Source: Nocardia wallacei (GTDB taxonomy: Bacteria > Actinomycetota > Actinomycetes > Mycobacteriales > Mycobacteriaceae). Taken from it: a DNA stretch of 64,000 bases. The notes beneath the pieces are model-generated. The model saw nothing but the letters and a program-made list of their open reading frames with translations, was not told the origin of the DNA and did not search any database. Location of the stretch: NCBI RefSeq assembly GCF_029868745.1, contig NZ_JARWOP010000137.1:1-64000 (forward strand), read 5' to 3'. The translations under genes and the position numbers were made by a program. This document shows positions 24,355 through 33,299 of this stretch, in pieces (position 1 is the stretch's first letter; each line of letters starts with the position of its first letter).

Positions 24355-25772
24355 TTACCCGAGTTCGTCCGGGGCGTGATGCCGAAGGCCGTTATCGCGC
24401 TGACGGCGGCCGCGAGGGCGACGAACCACCAGCCGTGCCGGAAGGCGGTCAGCATCCGGTCGGAGGCGAGCGACCCGACGAGGGCGATCAGAACGGCGAC
24501 GCCCAGGACATAGCCGAGCTGGCGGGCGGTGTTCACCACCGCACTGCCGGTCGCCGACCGGTCCGGCGGCAGATCGACGGCGGCGGAGGCGATCATGCTC
24601 GGCAGCGCGAGACCGATGCCGACACCGGAGATCATCCACCCGGGCAGTACCTCGGCGGCGTACCGCACGGGCATGGCGGCGCTGCTCGATACCAGGAGCA
24701 CGCCCCCGGCGAACAGCAGATTCCCCACGGCGACAACGGTTCCCACCGGAATTCGCCGGATCAGTCGCTGGCCGACGGCGGCGAAGATCGGCACCATGAT
24801 CGGCCCCGGGACGATGGCGAGCCCGGTTTCGATGGTGCTGAAGCGGGCCCCGTTCTCCAGCCACATGGCGATGCTGAGGAACCACGCTCCGAACGCGGTG
24901 CAGAACGCGAGCACGGTCACGTTGGCCCACAGGAACGTCGGCACCCGGAACAAGTCGGGCGACACCACCGGCTCCGGATGCGACCGCATCCGCAGCACGA
25001 ACAGGGCCAGGCTCGCCCCGGCGACGACGAGCGCGCCGAGCGTCGCCGCGCTGGTCCACGACCATTCGCCGCTCTGCACCAGACCCAGCGACAACGCGCC
25101 GATCGCGACGATCAGCAGCGCTACTCCGAGCAGGTCGGGGACCCGCGCCGACACTTGCGGGCGCAGGTCGGGCACCAAGCGCAGCGCGGCGATTCCGGCC
25201 GCCAGACCGACCGGCAGATTGATCAGGAACACCCAGCGCCAGGACAGCTCCACCAGCGCGCCGCCGACCACGGGCCCGAACGCCGCGGCGAAGGAACTCG
25301 TTGTGGCCCAGACCTTTACGGCGCCCGGCACGCGCGCCGGCGGCAGCACCGTGAGCAACAGCCCCAGACTGGCGGGGGTGAGCGCGGCGGCGCCGACCGC
25401 CTGGAGCACTCGGAACGCCACCAGCGCCCACAGCGTCGGCGCGACCGCGCAGGCCAGGCTGGCCAGCGTGAAAACGGTGAGTCCGACCAGGAATCCGGTT
25501 CTGCGTCCCCATCGGTCCGCGAGCCGCCCGGCCGGAATCAGCAGTGCCGCATAGACGATCGCATACCCGTTGAGGACCCAGCTCAGGTCGGCCAGCGAGG
25601 AACCGCGGTAGGACTCGCCGATCGCGGTGAACGCCACGTTCACGACGAATACGTCCAGCATCGCCATGAACGCGGCCGAGCACAGGGTCCACACGATCGC
25701 GGTCGAATGATCCCGCCCCGGCCGCTGTGCCGTGGGTTGGTCCGTCGCCGCCTCGGCCACTACGTCATCCAT
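24351..25772 (-). CDS. MFS transporter, DHA2/EmrB 14-helix family
   Basis: 473 aa with about 14 membrane helices; proton-coupled multidrug efflux family. Seen: FMAMLDVFVVNVAF in helix 1 (motif D), LADRWGRRTGFLVG (motif A), and an antiporter motif C-like segment FGPVVGGALVELSWRWVFLINLPVG. ATG at 25772 follows AGGGACGCC. First gene of an operon with the SGNH hydrolase. No dedicated adjacent regulator is intact. Confidence 0.9.
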   Translation of the reverse strand: MDDVVAEAATDQPTAQRPGRDHSTAIVWTLCSAAFMAMLDVFVVNVAFTAIGESYRGSSLADLSWVLNGYAIVYAALLIPAGRLADRWGRRTGFLVGLTVFTLASLACAVAPTLWALVAFRVLQAVGAAALTPASLGLLLTVLPPARVPGAVKVWATTSSFAAAFGPVVGGALVELSWRWVFLINLPVGLAAGIAALRLVPDLRPQVSARVPDLLGVALLIVAIGALSLGLVQSGEWSWTSAATLGALVVAGASLALFVLRMRSHPEPVVSPDLFRVPTFLWANVTVLAFCTAFGAWFLSIAMWLENGARFSTIETGLAIVPGPIMVPIFAAVGQRLIRRIPVGTVVAVGNLLFAGGVLLVSSSAAMPVRYAAEVLPGWMISGVGIGLALPSMIASAAVDLPPDRSATGSAVVNTARQLGYVLGVAVLIALVGSLASDRMLTAFRHGWWFVALAAAVSAITAFGITPRTNSGK

Positions 25773-25849
25773 CAGGCGTCCCTTCTCGTCCGCGCCGCTC
25801 GTCGGCCAGCAAAGCATACGACCGTACGTACTTATAAAGCAACGGGCGA

Positions 25850-26863
25850 TCAGTCGCCGAGAAACCGCAACAGCTCGTCGGTGACGAACCGCGGGTTCTC
25901 CTCGACCAGCCAGTGCCCGGCATGCGGGACGTCGACCGCGCGCACGATGGCGGTGATGCGCGGGGCCACGGTGGCCCGGACGGCGTCGAGTTGCCCCTGG
26001 GCGGTCATGAGCAGGGTGGGCACCTGGGTGGGTGCCGCCGCCACGGTGTCGCGGACGTCTCGGTCGAGGGCGCGATACAGCTCGAACCCGCCCGCCAGGG
26101 CCTGCGGCGCGCTGTATGTGCGCGCGTACTCGTCGATCTCGGCGGGCGTGAACGGGGATCGGTCCGCCGTTCCGCCGAATGCCGTGCCGCCGAAGGAAAC
26201 CTGTGGATAGAACAGTGCCAGGTAGTCGCGGACGTCGTCGCCCACTACCGCCTCGGGCACGCGGCGCTGCGAGTGAAAGGCGATGTGCCAGCTCATGTTC
26301 CGGTATGTGGCCGCATCGACGGCCGGCCCCGGCAGCGGCAGGTCGAAGTAGCCCAGACGCGTTGTGTCCGAAGGGAACCGGCTGGCGTACTGGAATGCCA
26401 CCGCGGCACCGAAATCGTGCCCGACGACGGCCGCGTCACGAATACCGAGCCGCTCGGCGATCAGCGTGTGCACGTAGCGGGCGAGCGTGGCCTTGTCGTA
26501 TCCGGTCGGCGAACCGGTGCTGTCGCCGAGGCCGGGCAGATCGACCGCGTAGACGGTGTGGTGTTCGGCGAGCGCGGGCATGATCGGCCACCAGCCGTAC
26601 CAGGTCTGCGGCCAGCCGTGCAGCAGCACCACCGGGCTGCCGATGCCACCGGTCACGTAGTGCATGCGCACGCCGTCGACGTCGGCGAAATCGTGCCGAA
26701 AAGTGTTCTGGAACTGCGGATCAGCCCGGGTGGCGGCGGCGTAGGGCGCGACCCGTTCCGTAGCCGGTGCGCCGCATGCCGCGGCGCCGATCGCCACCAG
26801 AATGGCCACCAGCACGGTGACCGGAGTGCGCGCGGATCGTAGGGGGCGTGGTCGCCTGGTCAT
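25850..26863 (-). CDS. Exported alpha/beta hydrolase lipoprotein, epoxide-hydrolase-like
   Basis: 337 aa. Signal peptide with a lipobox (AIGAAACGAP, lipid-modified Cys about residue 30) predicts anchoring on the outer face of the membrane. The hydrolase core has HGWPQTWYGW (oxyanion), VVGHDFGAAVAFQ with the Asp nucleophile of epoxide hydrolase/dehalogenase relatives, and VPHAGHWLVEE with the catalytic His. AGAAGGAG ribosome site before ATG 26863. Substrate unknown; similar to the exported epoxide hydrolases of Nocardia and mycobacteria. Confidence 0.82.
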   Translation of the reverse strand: MTRRPRPLRSARTPVTVLVAILVAIGAAACGAPATERVAPYAAATRADPQFQNTFRHDFADVDGVRMHYVTGGIGSPVVLLHGWPQTWYGWWPIMPALAEHHTVYAVDLPGLGDSTGSPTGYDKATLARYVHTLIAERLGIRDAAVVGHDFGAAVAFQYASRFPSDTTRLGYFDLPLPGPAVDAATYRNMSWHIAFHSQRRVPEAVVGDDVRDYLALFYPQVSFGGTAFGGTADRSPFTPAEIDEYARTYSAPQALAGGFELYRALDRDVRDTVAAAPTQVPTLLMTAQGQLDAVRATVAPRITAIVRAVDVPHAGHWLVEENPRFVTDELLRFLGD

Positions 26864-26961
26864 CGAGGCTCCTTCTGTCGGATGCGCTCGAGTCTCGCCA
26901 GACCCACAGCAATTTGGCACGCAATCTTGCGGTTTCGGCAACTCGCCGACCGCCGCGGATG

Positions 26962-27240
26962 TCAGCGTGAGCGGCGCAGGCCCGCGACGAGGAGCCCGAC
27001 GAGGCGGCGAGCGTCGTAGCGCGGGTTGTTGCCCGAGCCCGCGCACAGGCCGCCGATGCCGCGCATGAATTCGTACGCGTCCTGTCCGGCCTCGATCTCG
27101 CCGGATTCGGCCGCGGCAGTGAGTAATCGGGTGCACACCGGGACGAGCCGATCGAGGAAGTAGGAGTGCAGCGGGTCGAAACACGGGTCGTCGGACTGGA
27201 GTACGGCGGCCAACCCCTGCTTCGTGATCACGAATCGCGC
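26962..27240 (-). pseudogene. TetR-family regulator, C-terminal fragment
   Basis: About 90 residues matching only the ligand-binding C-terminal part of a TetR regulator (LVPVCTRLLTAAAESGEI, DAYEFMRGIGGLC, YDARRLVGLLVAGL). The DNA-binding helix-turn-helix is absent. Upstream of ARFVITKQG the frame runs into codons of the esterase remnant on the other strand. The break lies at about 27229-27241, exactly where the divergent esterase fragment also begins, so one deletion removed both 5' ends. Confidence 0.65.
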
Positions 27241-27677
27241 ATCTGGTGTACCTCGACGCCATGGTTCCCCGGGACGGTGAAACCGCCGTCGACGTGCTGC
27301 CCGTCACCCAGGCGATGATCGATCGGGCGCTACGTTCCGGCAGCGGCTGGCGCGTGCCGCCGATGCCCGAGTTGCCGCCGCCCGCAGGGCTTTTCGGTGT
27401 CACCGAGCCGGGAGATGTCGCCTGGCTGCGCACCATGCTGTCCGATCAGCCGGTGCGCTGCCTGCAGCAGCCGGTGCGGCTGGACAATCCCGCCGCCGAC
27501 GCCATCGCGCGCACACACATCCATTGCACCGCAGGCGGTTCGGGCGTGGAGCGCCGTCCCGTGCCCGCGACCCAGCCCAACGGCACCCCGGCGGTGGTGT
27601 GGGAACTGCCGACCGGGCACGATTGCATGATCACCATGCCGGCCGAACTCACCCAGCTGCTGCTGAAGCTCGGCTGA
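27229..27677 (+). pseudogene. Alpha/beta hydrolase (EstC-like), C-terminal fragment
   Basis: Begins with RIAHLVYLDAMVPRDGET, which is an internal motif of a ~235-aa esterase family, and ends with VWELPTGHDCMITMPAELT, the normal C-terminus with the catalytic His. The N-terminal half with the Ser nucleophile is missing; an in-frame TGA lies at 27225-27227. A GTG at 27246 could give a 143-residue protein, but it would be inactive. Head-to-head with the TetR remnant. Confidence 0.7.
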
Positions 27678-28679
27678 CCGGCGGCCCTGTGGTGGCAGAG
27701 GCAATGTGTGTCAGGTGTTCTCGGAGGAAGGCGAGGATCTCCGCGCGGGCGGGCTTGGCCTGGGGCACCAGGCCGGGGAGGGCGAGAAAGGCGTGCGGGG
27801 CGCCAGGGTATTCGGTGCGGCGGGCGGGGGTGCCCGACTCCAGCAGCCGTTCGGCGTAGCGGCGGCCCTGGTCGGCGATCGGGTCGAGGGTGGGGATGAC
27901 CACGAGGGCGGGCGGCAGGCCGCCTAGGTCGTCGGCATACAGCGGGGACACGGCCCGCGCGTCGGAATCGGCCGGGACGGCCAAGCGGTGGAACAGGCGC
28001 ATCTTGTCGACCGTCAAAGTCGGGCTGTTCCCGTACTTTTCGAACGAGGGATAGTCGAGCATCGTGTCGGTCAGATCGGTGGCGGGATTGACCAGCACCT
28101 GCGCCCGCACGGGCAGGGCGGCGGCCTTGACGCGCACCGCCACCAGCGCGCTGACCAGCCCGCCGGTGCTCTCACCGGCGATCGCGATCCGGGCGGGTCG
28201 ATGCCGAAGTCCGCGGCGTTTCGCACGAGGTGCCGCAGCACGTCCCAGCCGTCGTCGACGACCGCTGTCAGCGGGACGTCCGGCGCGAGCAGGCGGTGTT
28301 CGACCGACACCACGACCGCGGGCAGACGCGCGGCGAAATGGCTGTTCGCCCAATCACATTGGGCCGCCGTGCCGACGAAACCGCCGCCGTGCACATGCAG
28401 CACGAGCGGCAGCGCACCCGGCCCGCCGCGCCTGGGCCGGTACACGCGGATGCGGAGTACGCGATCGGGCAGCGTCACGTCCTCCCACCGGATCGTGACA
28501 CCGCGTGCGGGCAGCCCGGTGACCACCCGGAACAGCCGCGATCCCGCCTTGCGGTTCGCCGCCCCGCGGAAGGTGACCAGTTCCTCGGCCGTCATGTTCA
28601 GCCAATCCGGGTCCTTCTGCAGGCGAGACACCCACACGATGCCGCGTGGCATCCGCCCGTCACCGGTCGCGTCGTTCAT
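27649..28679 (-). pseudogene. HSL-family esterase, frameshifted
   Basis: Hormone-sensitive-lipase-type carboxylesterase split over two frames. The 5' part from ATG 28679 has HVHGGGFVG (oxyanion) up to NAADFGIDP; the remainder (ARIAIAGESTGG with the Ser nucleophile, then VVIPTLDPIADQG and YPGAPHAF) is one frame over. A single base is missing at about 28193-28194 where GIDPARIA should be read. Corrected, the protein would be about 343 aa with a full triad. Its 3' end overlaps the convergent esterase remnant by 29 bases. Confidence 0.75.
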
Positions 28680-28806
28680 GAGTCCTCCTCGATCGCCCCG
28701 CGCCGACCGGCACACGGGCCGCGCCCACGCGAGTTCCACACATGCCCGCCAGCATGGCCGGACCCGCCGGCCGCCGTCTTGGAGAAATGTTCCCGGCGCG
28801 CCGGGT

Positions 28807-29106
28807 CTACGGGCGCGGGGCGGACCAGGCGACCGGGTCGACCTCGAGCCATGGTGCGTGGGCGATGGCCGTGGGGGTCAGCCCCGCGAAGGCCATGACC
28901 TCTCGGTAGAGGTGGGATTGGTCGGTGTAGCCGCCTTCCGCCGCGACGGTGGCGGGGCTGTGGCCGCCGGCGAGGCGGTGGGCCGCGTGGTCGAAGCGGA
29001 TCAGTTGGGCGGCGCGCTTGGGGGTCATCCCCGCCATCCGGTTCGATCGCGCGGGAACCGCGATATCCAGCACGGCTCCCGCGACGTGTACCGGCTCGAC
29101 GGGCAT
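28807..29106 (-). pseudogene. AraC-family regulator, C-terminal DNA-binding remnant
   Basis: About 99 residues. The second half of an AraC HTH domain is clear (GMTPKRAAQLIRFDHAAHRLAGG, EGGYTDQSHLYREVMAFAGLTPT), but the effector domain and the first recognition helix are missing; the leading ~30 residues do not fit the family. Family members are 230-300 aa. It lies directly downstream of the VOC gene and could be transcribed with it. Confidence 0.6.
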
Positions 29107-29126
29107 GTCGTCATGATACGAGCCGA

Positions 29127-29756
29127 TCAGGCGGCGGGCTCCCACGCGAAACCGTCCGGGTCGACCAGGGAGCCGAGCCCGCCGGCGATGGCGAGACGGT
29201 GCGCACCGGCGCCCTCGGCGGAGACGCCCGCGTCCTTGGCGGCGGCGCGACGCCCGTAGAGCGCCAGCTTGACCGCGGACCCCTTGGTGTCGAACTCGAC
29301 GTACTTGCTGCCGAAGCTCTTCGCCACGGTCAGGCCGCTGTCGAGGTAGAACTGCTTGGTCGCCTTCACCTTCTCGACGCCGAGGAGCAGCACGAACTCG
29401 TCGATCTCCCGGGTCGCGGGGCCGGTGTCCTTCTTCGCGGAGGTGGCGATCTTCCAGAGGGTGCCGTCCGGGGCCTGGACGACGGCGCCGTAACCCCAGA
29501 AGCTCTTCGTGGCGGGCTTCACCACCGTCGCGCCTGCCGCGGTCGCCGTGCCGACGAAGCTGTCGACGGTGCTCGGCTGCGACACCACGAGCGACAGGAC
29601 GAAACCCCGGAACCCGGACGTCGGCGCCTCGGAGGCGCGCACGCGCAGTGTGTCGCCGAGGCCGAAGGCGGCGGTATAGAAGGCCGTGGCGGCGGCGGGG
29701 TCGGGCGATTCCAGGATGATGGCCTCGATAGCGGCCTGATCAGTGCTGATGTTCAT
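29127..29756 (-). CDS. VOC/glyoxalase-fold protein
   Basis: 209 aa with two beta-alpha-beta-beta-beta modules: LESPDPAAATAFYTAAFGLG opens the first and LLLGVEKVKATKQFYLDSGL the second, with SLVDPDGFAWEPA at the end. Members are metal-dependent lyases, dioxygenases or antibiotic-binding proteins; the substrate is not predictable. ATG at 29756. Divergent from the DUF2332 gene. Confidence 0.83.
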   Translation of the reverse strand: MNISTDQAAIEAIILESPDPAAATAFYTAAFGLGDTLRVRASEAPTSGFRGFVLSLVVSQPSTVDSFVGTATAAGATVVKPATKSFWGYGAVVQAPDGTLWKIATSAKKDTGPATREIDEFVLLLGVEKVKATKQFYLDSGLTVAKSFGSKYVEFDTKGSAVKLALYGRRAAAKDAGVSAEGAGAHRLAIAGGLGSLVDPDGFAWEPAA

Positions 29757-29841
29757 GTCTGCAACGTTAGGCGGCGCATACCCGGCGGCGCTTCTCGATT
29801 CCTGATCGGCTGCGCGGGGCGGCGCGTGGCACAGTGCAGAC

Positions 29842-30903
29842 ATGTCTCTCGTACCGCAGTTCGAGCTACAGGCGAAGGCCTGCGCCAAGCTCGGGTCGCC
29901 GTTGTACGCCCGGTTGCTGAGCGAGATCGCGGCGGATCTCGCGGACGGCGGCGTCTGCGCTCGAGCGCTCTCGGGATACGAGGACATGCCGATGGTCGCG
30001 GCCGCACCGCTGCGGTTCCTGGGAGCCGTGCACGGACTTGTGCTGACCGGGCGGGCGCCCGAACTCGCGGCCTACTATCCGAGCGCCACCGCGCCTGCCC
30101 TCGACGCCGCGGACGGCGGGGCCTGGCGAGCCTTCCGCGAGGCCGTCGATGCCCATCCGGAGTGGATCCGGGATTGGATGTCGCGGCCGCCGCAGACCAA
30201 CGAGGTGGGGCGCGCGGTGCCGCTGCTGGCCGGACTGCTGGCCGCCGTCGCCGCGACGCCGCTGCCGGTGCGGCTGCTGGAGTTGGGCAGCAGCGCGGGA
30301 CTCAATCTGCGGGCCGACCACTTCCGCTGGCACAGTGGCGATTTCGGCTGGGGTCCGATGGATTCGCCGGTGGTACTGGATGGTGCGTGGGACGGCCCGG
30401 TGCCCGGGTGGCTGGCCGAGGCGGTGCGCCGCTATCCACGCCTCGAGGTGATCGAGCGACGCGGCTGCGACCCGACGCCACTGAACCCGCTCTCCCCCAC
30501 CGACGCACTGTCGCTACGGTCCTACGTCTGGCCGGACCAGCCCGAGCGCGCGGCCCGGTTGAACGGCGCACTGCTGGTGGCGCAACGGGTTCCGGCCGAG
30601 GTCGAGGCCGTGGGCGCGGCGGAGTTCCTGGGCGGTATCGAACCGATGCCGGGCACGCTCACCGTCGTGTGGCATTCGGTTATGCGGCAATATGTTCCGG
30701 CGGACGAGTGGGCGAAGGTCACCGCGGAACTCGACCGGCTGGCCGCCACGTCCGGGCCGGATGCGGCGTTCGCGCACATCGCCTTCGAGCCGGTGGCGCG
30801 GAGCGGCAGCGGTTTTCCGCTCACCGTCCGGATCGGCACGGGCCCGGCCCGCGTACTCGCCCGCGCCAAACCGCACGGAATCCCGACCTTCGACGCCGCG
30901 TGA
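29842..30903 (+). CDS. DUF2332 domain-containing protein
   Basis: 353 aa, full-length member of the DUF2332 family of actinobacteria and alphaproteobacteria. Seen: SPLYARLLSEIAADL near the start, LELGSSAGLNLRADHFRW (a glycine-rich segment reminiscent of a SAM-binding loop), RRGCDPTPLNP, and VWHSVMRQYVP. A methyltransferase-like fold is plausible (inference) but no function is established. ATG 29842, 85 bases from the divergent VOC gene. Confidence 0.85.
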   Translation: MSLVPQFELQAKACAKLGSPLYARLLSEIAADLADGGVCARALSGYEDMPMVAAAPLRFLGAVHGLVLTGRAPELAAYYPSATAPALDAADGGAWRAFREAVDAHPEWIRDWMSRPPQTNEVGRAVPLLAGLLAAVAATPLPVRLLELGSSAGLNLRADHFRWHSGDFGWGPMDSPVVLDGAWDGPVPGWLAEAVRRYPRLEVIERRGCDPTPLNPLSPTDALSLRSYVWPDQPERAARLNGALLVAQRVPAEVEAVGAAEFLGGIEPMPGTLTVVWHSVMRQYVPADEWAKVTAELDRLAATSGPDAAFAHIAFEPVARSGSGFPLTVRIGTGPARVLARAKPHGIPTFDAA

Positions 30904-30939
30904 CCATCGCGCCGGTGACCTGTTGTCGCACAGGGAAAT

Positions 30940-31470
30940 TCAGGCCCGCTCGTGCAACAGCAGCAGCGAGTAGGCGGCCAGGGTTCCGGAGTCGGTGATC
31001 TCGCCGGAGCGAATCATTCGTTCGAGGTCGGCGCGGGCGAACCAGGCCGAGCGCATGTCCTGCTCCTCCGGCTCGCGTTCGGGTTCGCCCGCAGTGAGGT
31101 CGGTGGCGAGGTAGACGCGGCCGCACTGGCGGAGGGTGGCCGGGGCCGCGTTCAGGGGGCCGAGAAAGGTCAGCCGACCCGCGCGCAGGCCGGTCTCCTC
31201 GCGCAGTTCGCGGTGCGCCAGATCGTCCGGGTCCCCGACCGCGCGATCGGGCAGGGTGCCCGCCGGAAATTCCCAGCAGCGTCGTCCCACGGGATATCTG
31301 AACTGCTCGACCAGATGAAAGCGCTCGCCGTCGCGCGGCACCACCAGCACGAAATCGGGCCGATCGACGACACCGTAGATGCCGGTGGAGCCGTCGGAAC
31401 GGCGAATCGTGTCCTCACGCACTTCCATCCAGCGATTGGCGTAAACCGTCTGCGAGCCGAGCGTCTCCAT
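30940..31470 (-). CDS. NUDIX hydrolase, ADP-ribose pyrophosphatase-like
   Basis: 176 aa. Cleaves nucleoside diphosphate-linked compounds using Mg2+. The Nudix box ends in RELREETGL with the metal-binding glutamates, preceded by EFPAGTLPD; the N-terminal VYANRWMEVREDTIRRSDGS is typical of the ADP-ribose pyrophosphatase branch. ATG at 31470. Monocistronic between convergent DUF2332 and the co-oriented AhpD-like pair. Confidence 0.88.
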   Translation of the reverse strand: METLGSQTVYANRWMEVREDTIRRSDGSTGIYGVVDRPDFVLVVPRDGERFHLVEQFRYPVGRRCWEFPAGTLPDRAVGDPDDLAHRELREETGLRAGRLTFLGPLNAAPATLRQCGRVYLATDLTAGEPEREPEEQDMRSAWFARADLERMIRSGEITDSGTLAAYSLLLLHERA

Positions 31471-31513
31471 ACCCCGGATTGTGCCGCACCCGCCCCTATG
31501 CGGTGCTCGAGAA

Positions 31514-32131
31514 TCAGTGCGCCTTGGACAGGTACTTGACCGTCGGTGGCGTGGCGTATCCCATCCGCCGCAGGAACCACCGCGTCATGGCCAGCCCACG
31601 CCCCTCCGGCGGCACGCCGCCCATGGCGTCCATGATGCGGTTGATGGCGTGGAACGCGACGCTGATGCGCACCGCCTCCGTGAGCGCCTCGTCGGTGACG
31701 CCCGCGATGCGCACCCGCGCCACATCGACCGGGGACACCTCGTCGGGCGCGTCGGCCAGCTTGGCCAGAAAGTCCAGCACCACAACGACTTCGATGCGCT
31801 GACCGGACTCCGCGGGCCGCTCCAGCGCCCGGACCACCAGCTCGCGATCCTGGTAGCTCTCGGCGACGACCTGGTGGCAGGCGCGGCAGAACTCGCACTG
31901 GTTGCGCGCGGAGGTGAACGTGGCGAACAGTTCCCGTTCGCCGATACTCCACGCCGAGGGGCCGCGCATCAGATCCTGGAGATAATCGCTGTAGGGAGTG
32001 CTGAAATAGCGGTGCCGGTACAGCAGCACCTTGATCACGTCGGGCACCTCGGTGCGGCCGAGAACGCGCATGACGCGCAGGGTCCACCGGCCCGGCCGGT
32101 CGTGGCCGCGGTCCACCACATCGAGCCTCAT
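31514..32131 (-). CDS. AhpD/carboxymuconolactone decarboxylase-like protein with Cys motif
   Basis: 205 aa. The redox-type motif NQCEFCRACHQVVAES is characteristic of the AhpD-like peroxidase/alkylhydroperoxidase fold, with CxxC and a nearby His; LFATFTSARNQC precedes it as in the family. Cytoplasmic thiol-dependent peroxidase or disulphide reductase role is inferred. ATG at 32131 overlaps the stop of the upstream 104-aa gene (ATGA), so the two are made together, probably as a complex. Confidence 0.8.
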   Translation of the reverse strand: MRLDVVDRGHDRPGRWTLRVMRVLGRTEVPDVIKVLLYRHRYFSTPYSDYLQDLMRGPSAWSIGERELFATFTSARNQCEFCRACHQVVAESYQDRELVVRALERPAESGQRIEVVVVLDFLAKLADAPDEVSPVDVARVRIAGVTDEALTEAVRISVAFHAINRIMDAMGGVPPEGRGLAMTRWFLRRMGYATPPTVKYLSKAH

Positions 32132-32442
32132 GCCGCGCCGCCCATCGCGCGCAGGGCGGCGCGGAGCCGGCGATCGGCGGCCCCGACGGCGGCGACCACG
32201 GTGGCCTCGAACACCTCGTCCTCGGACCGGTGCTCGGTCAGCGCCGCGACCTGCTTGTCGGTGACGCGGTAGGCGTGCCGGGCCACGGTGTCCACGAAAC
32301 GCTCGAGATCGGCCGGGACCGTCGCCGACTCGTCCCCGGCGGCCGCCCGGAATATCGATCTGCGGGTCACGGCGGGCAGGGCAGCGGGAGCCGCTCGCAG
32401 GTGCTCGACGAAGCTGTCCCAGTGCTCTGCGCGTGAAGCCAT
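32128..32442 (-). CDS. Small AhpD-like partner lacking the catalytic cysteines
   Basis: 104 aa. The C-terminal half (YRVTDKQVAALTEHRSEDEVFEATVVAAVGAADRRL) matches the helical core of carboxymuconolactone decarboxylase-like proteins, but there is no cysteine. ATG at 32442. Its stop overlaps the next ATG, which carries the Cys motif, so a hetero-oligomer with a structural and a catalytic chain is likely (inference). Confidence 0.65.
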   Translation of the reverse strand: MASRAEHWDSFVEHLRAAPAALPAVTRRSIFRAAAGDESATVPADLERFVDTVARHAYRVTDKQVAALTEHRSEDEVFEATVVAAVGAADRRLRAALRAMGGAA

Positions 32443-32629
32443 GCGCCCATGATGCAACACGGACAAACACCGCGAACCGCGTTCCGGCGGAACATCTTTC
32501 GGTGAACGGTCACAATGGTCCGATAACACCGTAATAGCGCAGGCCGCGAGCGGTCCGGCGGTTCGAGCGACCCGGCCGGTCGATGACGGCTATGAGACAC
32601 CGCCCGGCCGGATTCGTAGACTTCCGGCG

Positions 32630-33262
32630 GTGACGGAACCGGAAGATGTGCGGCGGACCCGCCGCGGCTACGACGAGGTGGCCGAGCTGTACCACTCGAT
32701 GTTCGAGCACGCGCTCGCCGCCAGCCCGTTCGACCGGGCGATGCTGGGCGTATTCGCGGAGCGGGTGGGTACCGGCGCCGTCGCCGATCTCGGCTGCGGA
32801 CCGGGCCGGATCACCACACACCTGGCCGCGCTCGGGCTCGACGTGTTCGGTATCGATCTGTCCCCGGAGATGATCCGCCTGGCCCGCGCCGCCCGCCCGG
32901 ACCTGCGCTACGTGGTCGGTTCGATGGAGAACCTGGCGGTGCCCGACGCCGCGCTGGCCGGAATCGTGTCGTGGTACAGCGTCATTCACACGCCGCCGGT
33001 CCGGGTGCCGATCATCGTCGCCGAGTTCCGCCGCGTGCTGGCTCCCGGCGGGCAGGTGGCGCTGGCGTTCCAGACCACCGAGGGGGACGACGTGCGGACC
33101 CACGACCACAAGGTCGCGCCGAGCTACCTGTGGCCGCCGGACCGGATCGAGGAACTGCTGGGCGAGGGCGGGTTCCGGACCGTGGCCCGGCTGGTGCGGG
33201 AGCCGGACGACGAAGCGCATCCGCCGGCGTACCTGCTGGCGGAGAAGTCGTCGGCGAGTTGA
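32630..33262 (+). CDS. Class I SAM-dependent methyltransferase
   Basis: 210 aa, Methyltransf_11/25 type. Seen: motif I VADLGCGPGRITTHLA, motif II FGIDLSPEMIRLAR, then GSMENLAVPDAALAGIVSWYSVIH and FRRVLAPGGQVALAFQ. Acceptor unknown. GTG start at 32630. Followed after 37 bases by the FAD oxidoreductase on the same strand, so possibly co-transcribed. Confidence 0.88.
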   Translation: MTEPEDVRRTRRGYDEVAELYHSMFEHALAASPFDRAMLGVFAERVGTGAVADLGCGPGRITTHLAALGLDVFGIDLSPEMIRLARAARPDLRYVVGSMENLAVPDAALAGIVSWYSVIHTPPVRVPIIVAEFRRVLAPGGQVALAFQTTEGDDVRTHDHKVAPSYLWPPDRIEELLGEGGFRTVARLVREPDDEAHPPAYLLAEKSSAS

Positions 33263-33299
33263 TCGCCACGGCCCGCGGCCGCCGTGATATCCAGGGCAG

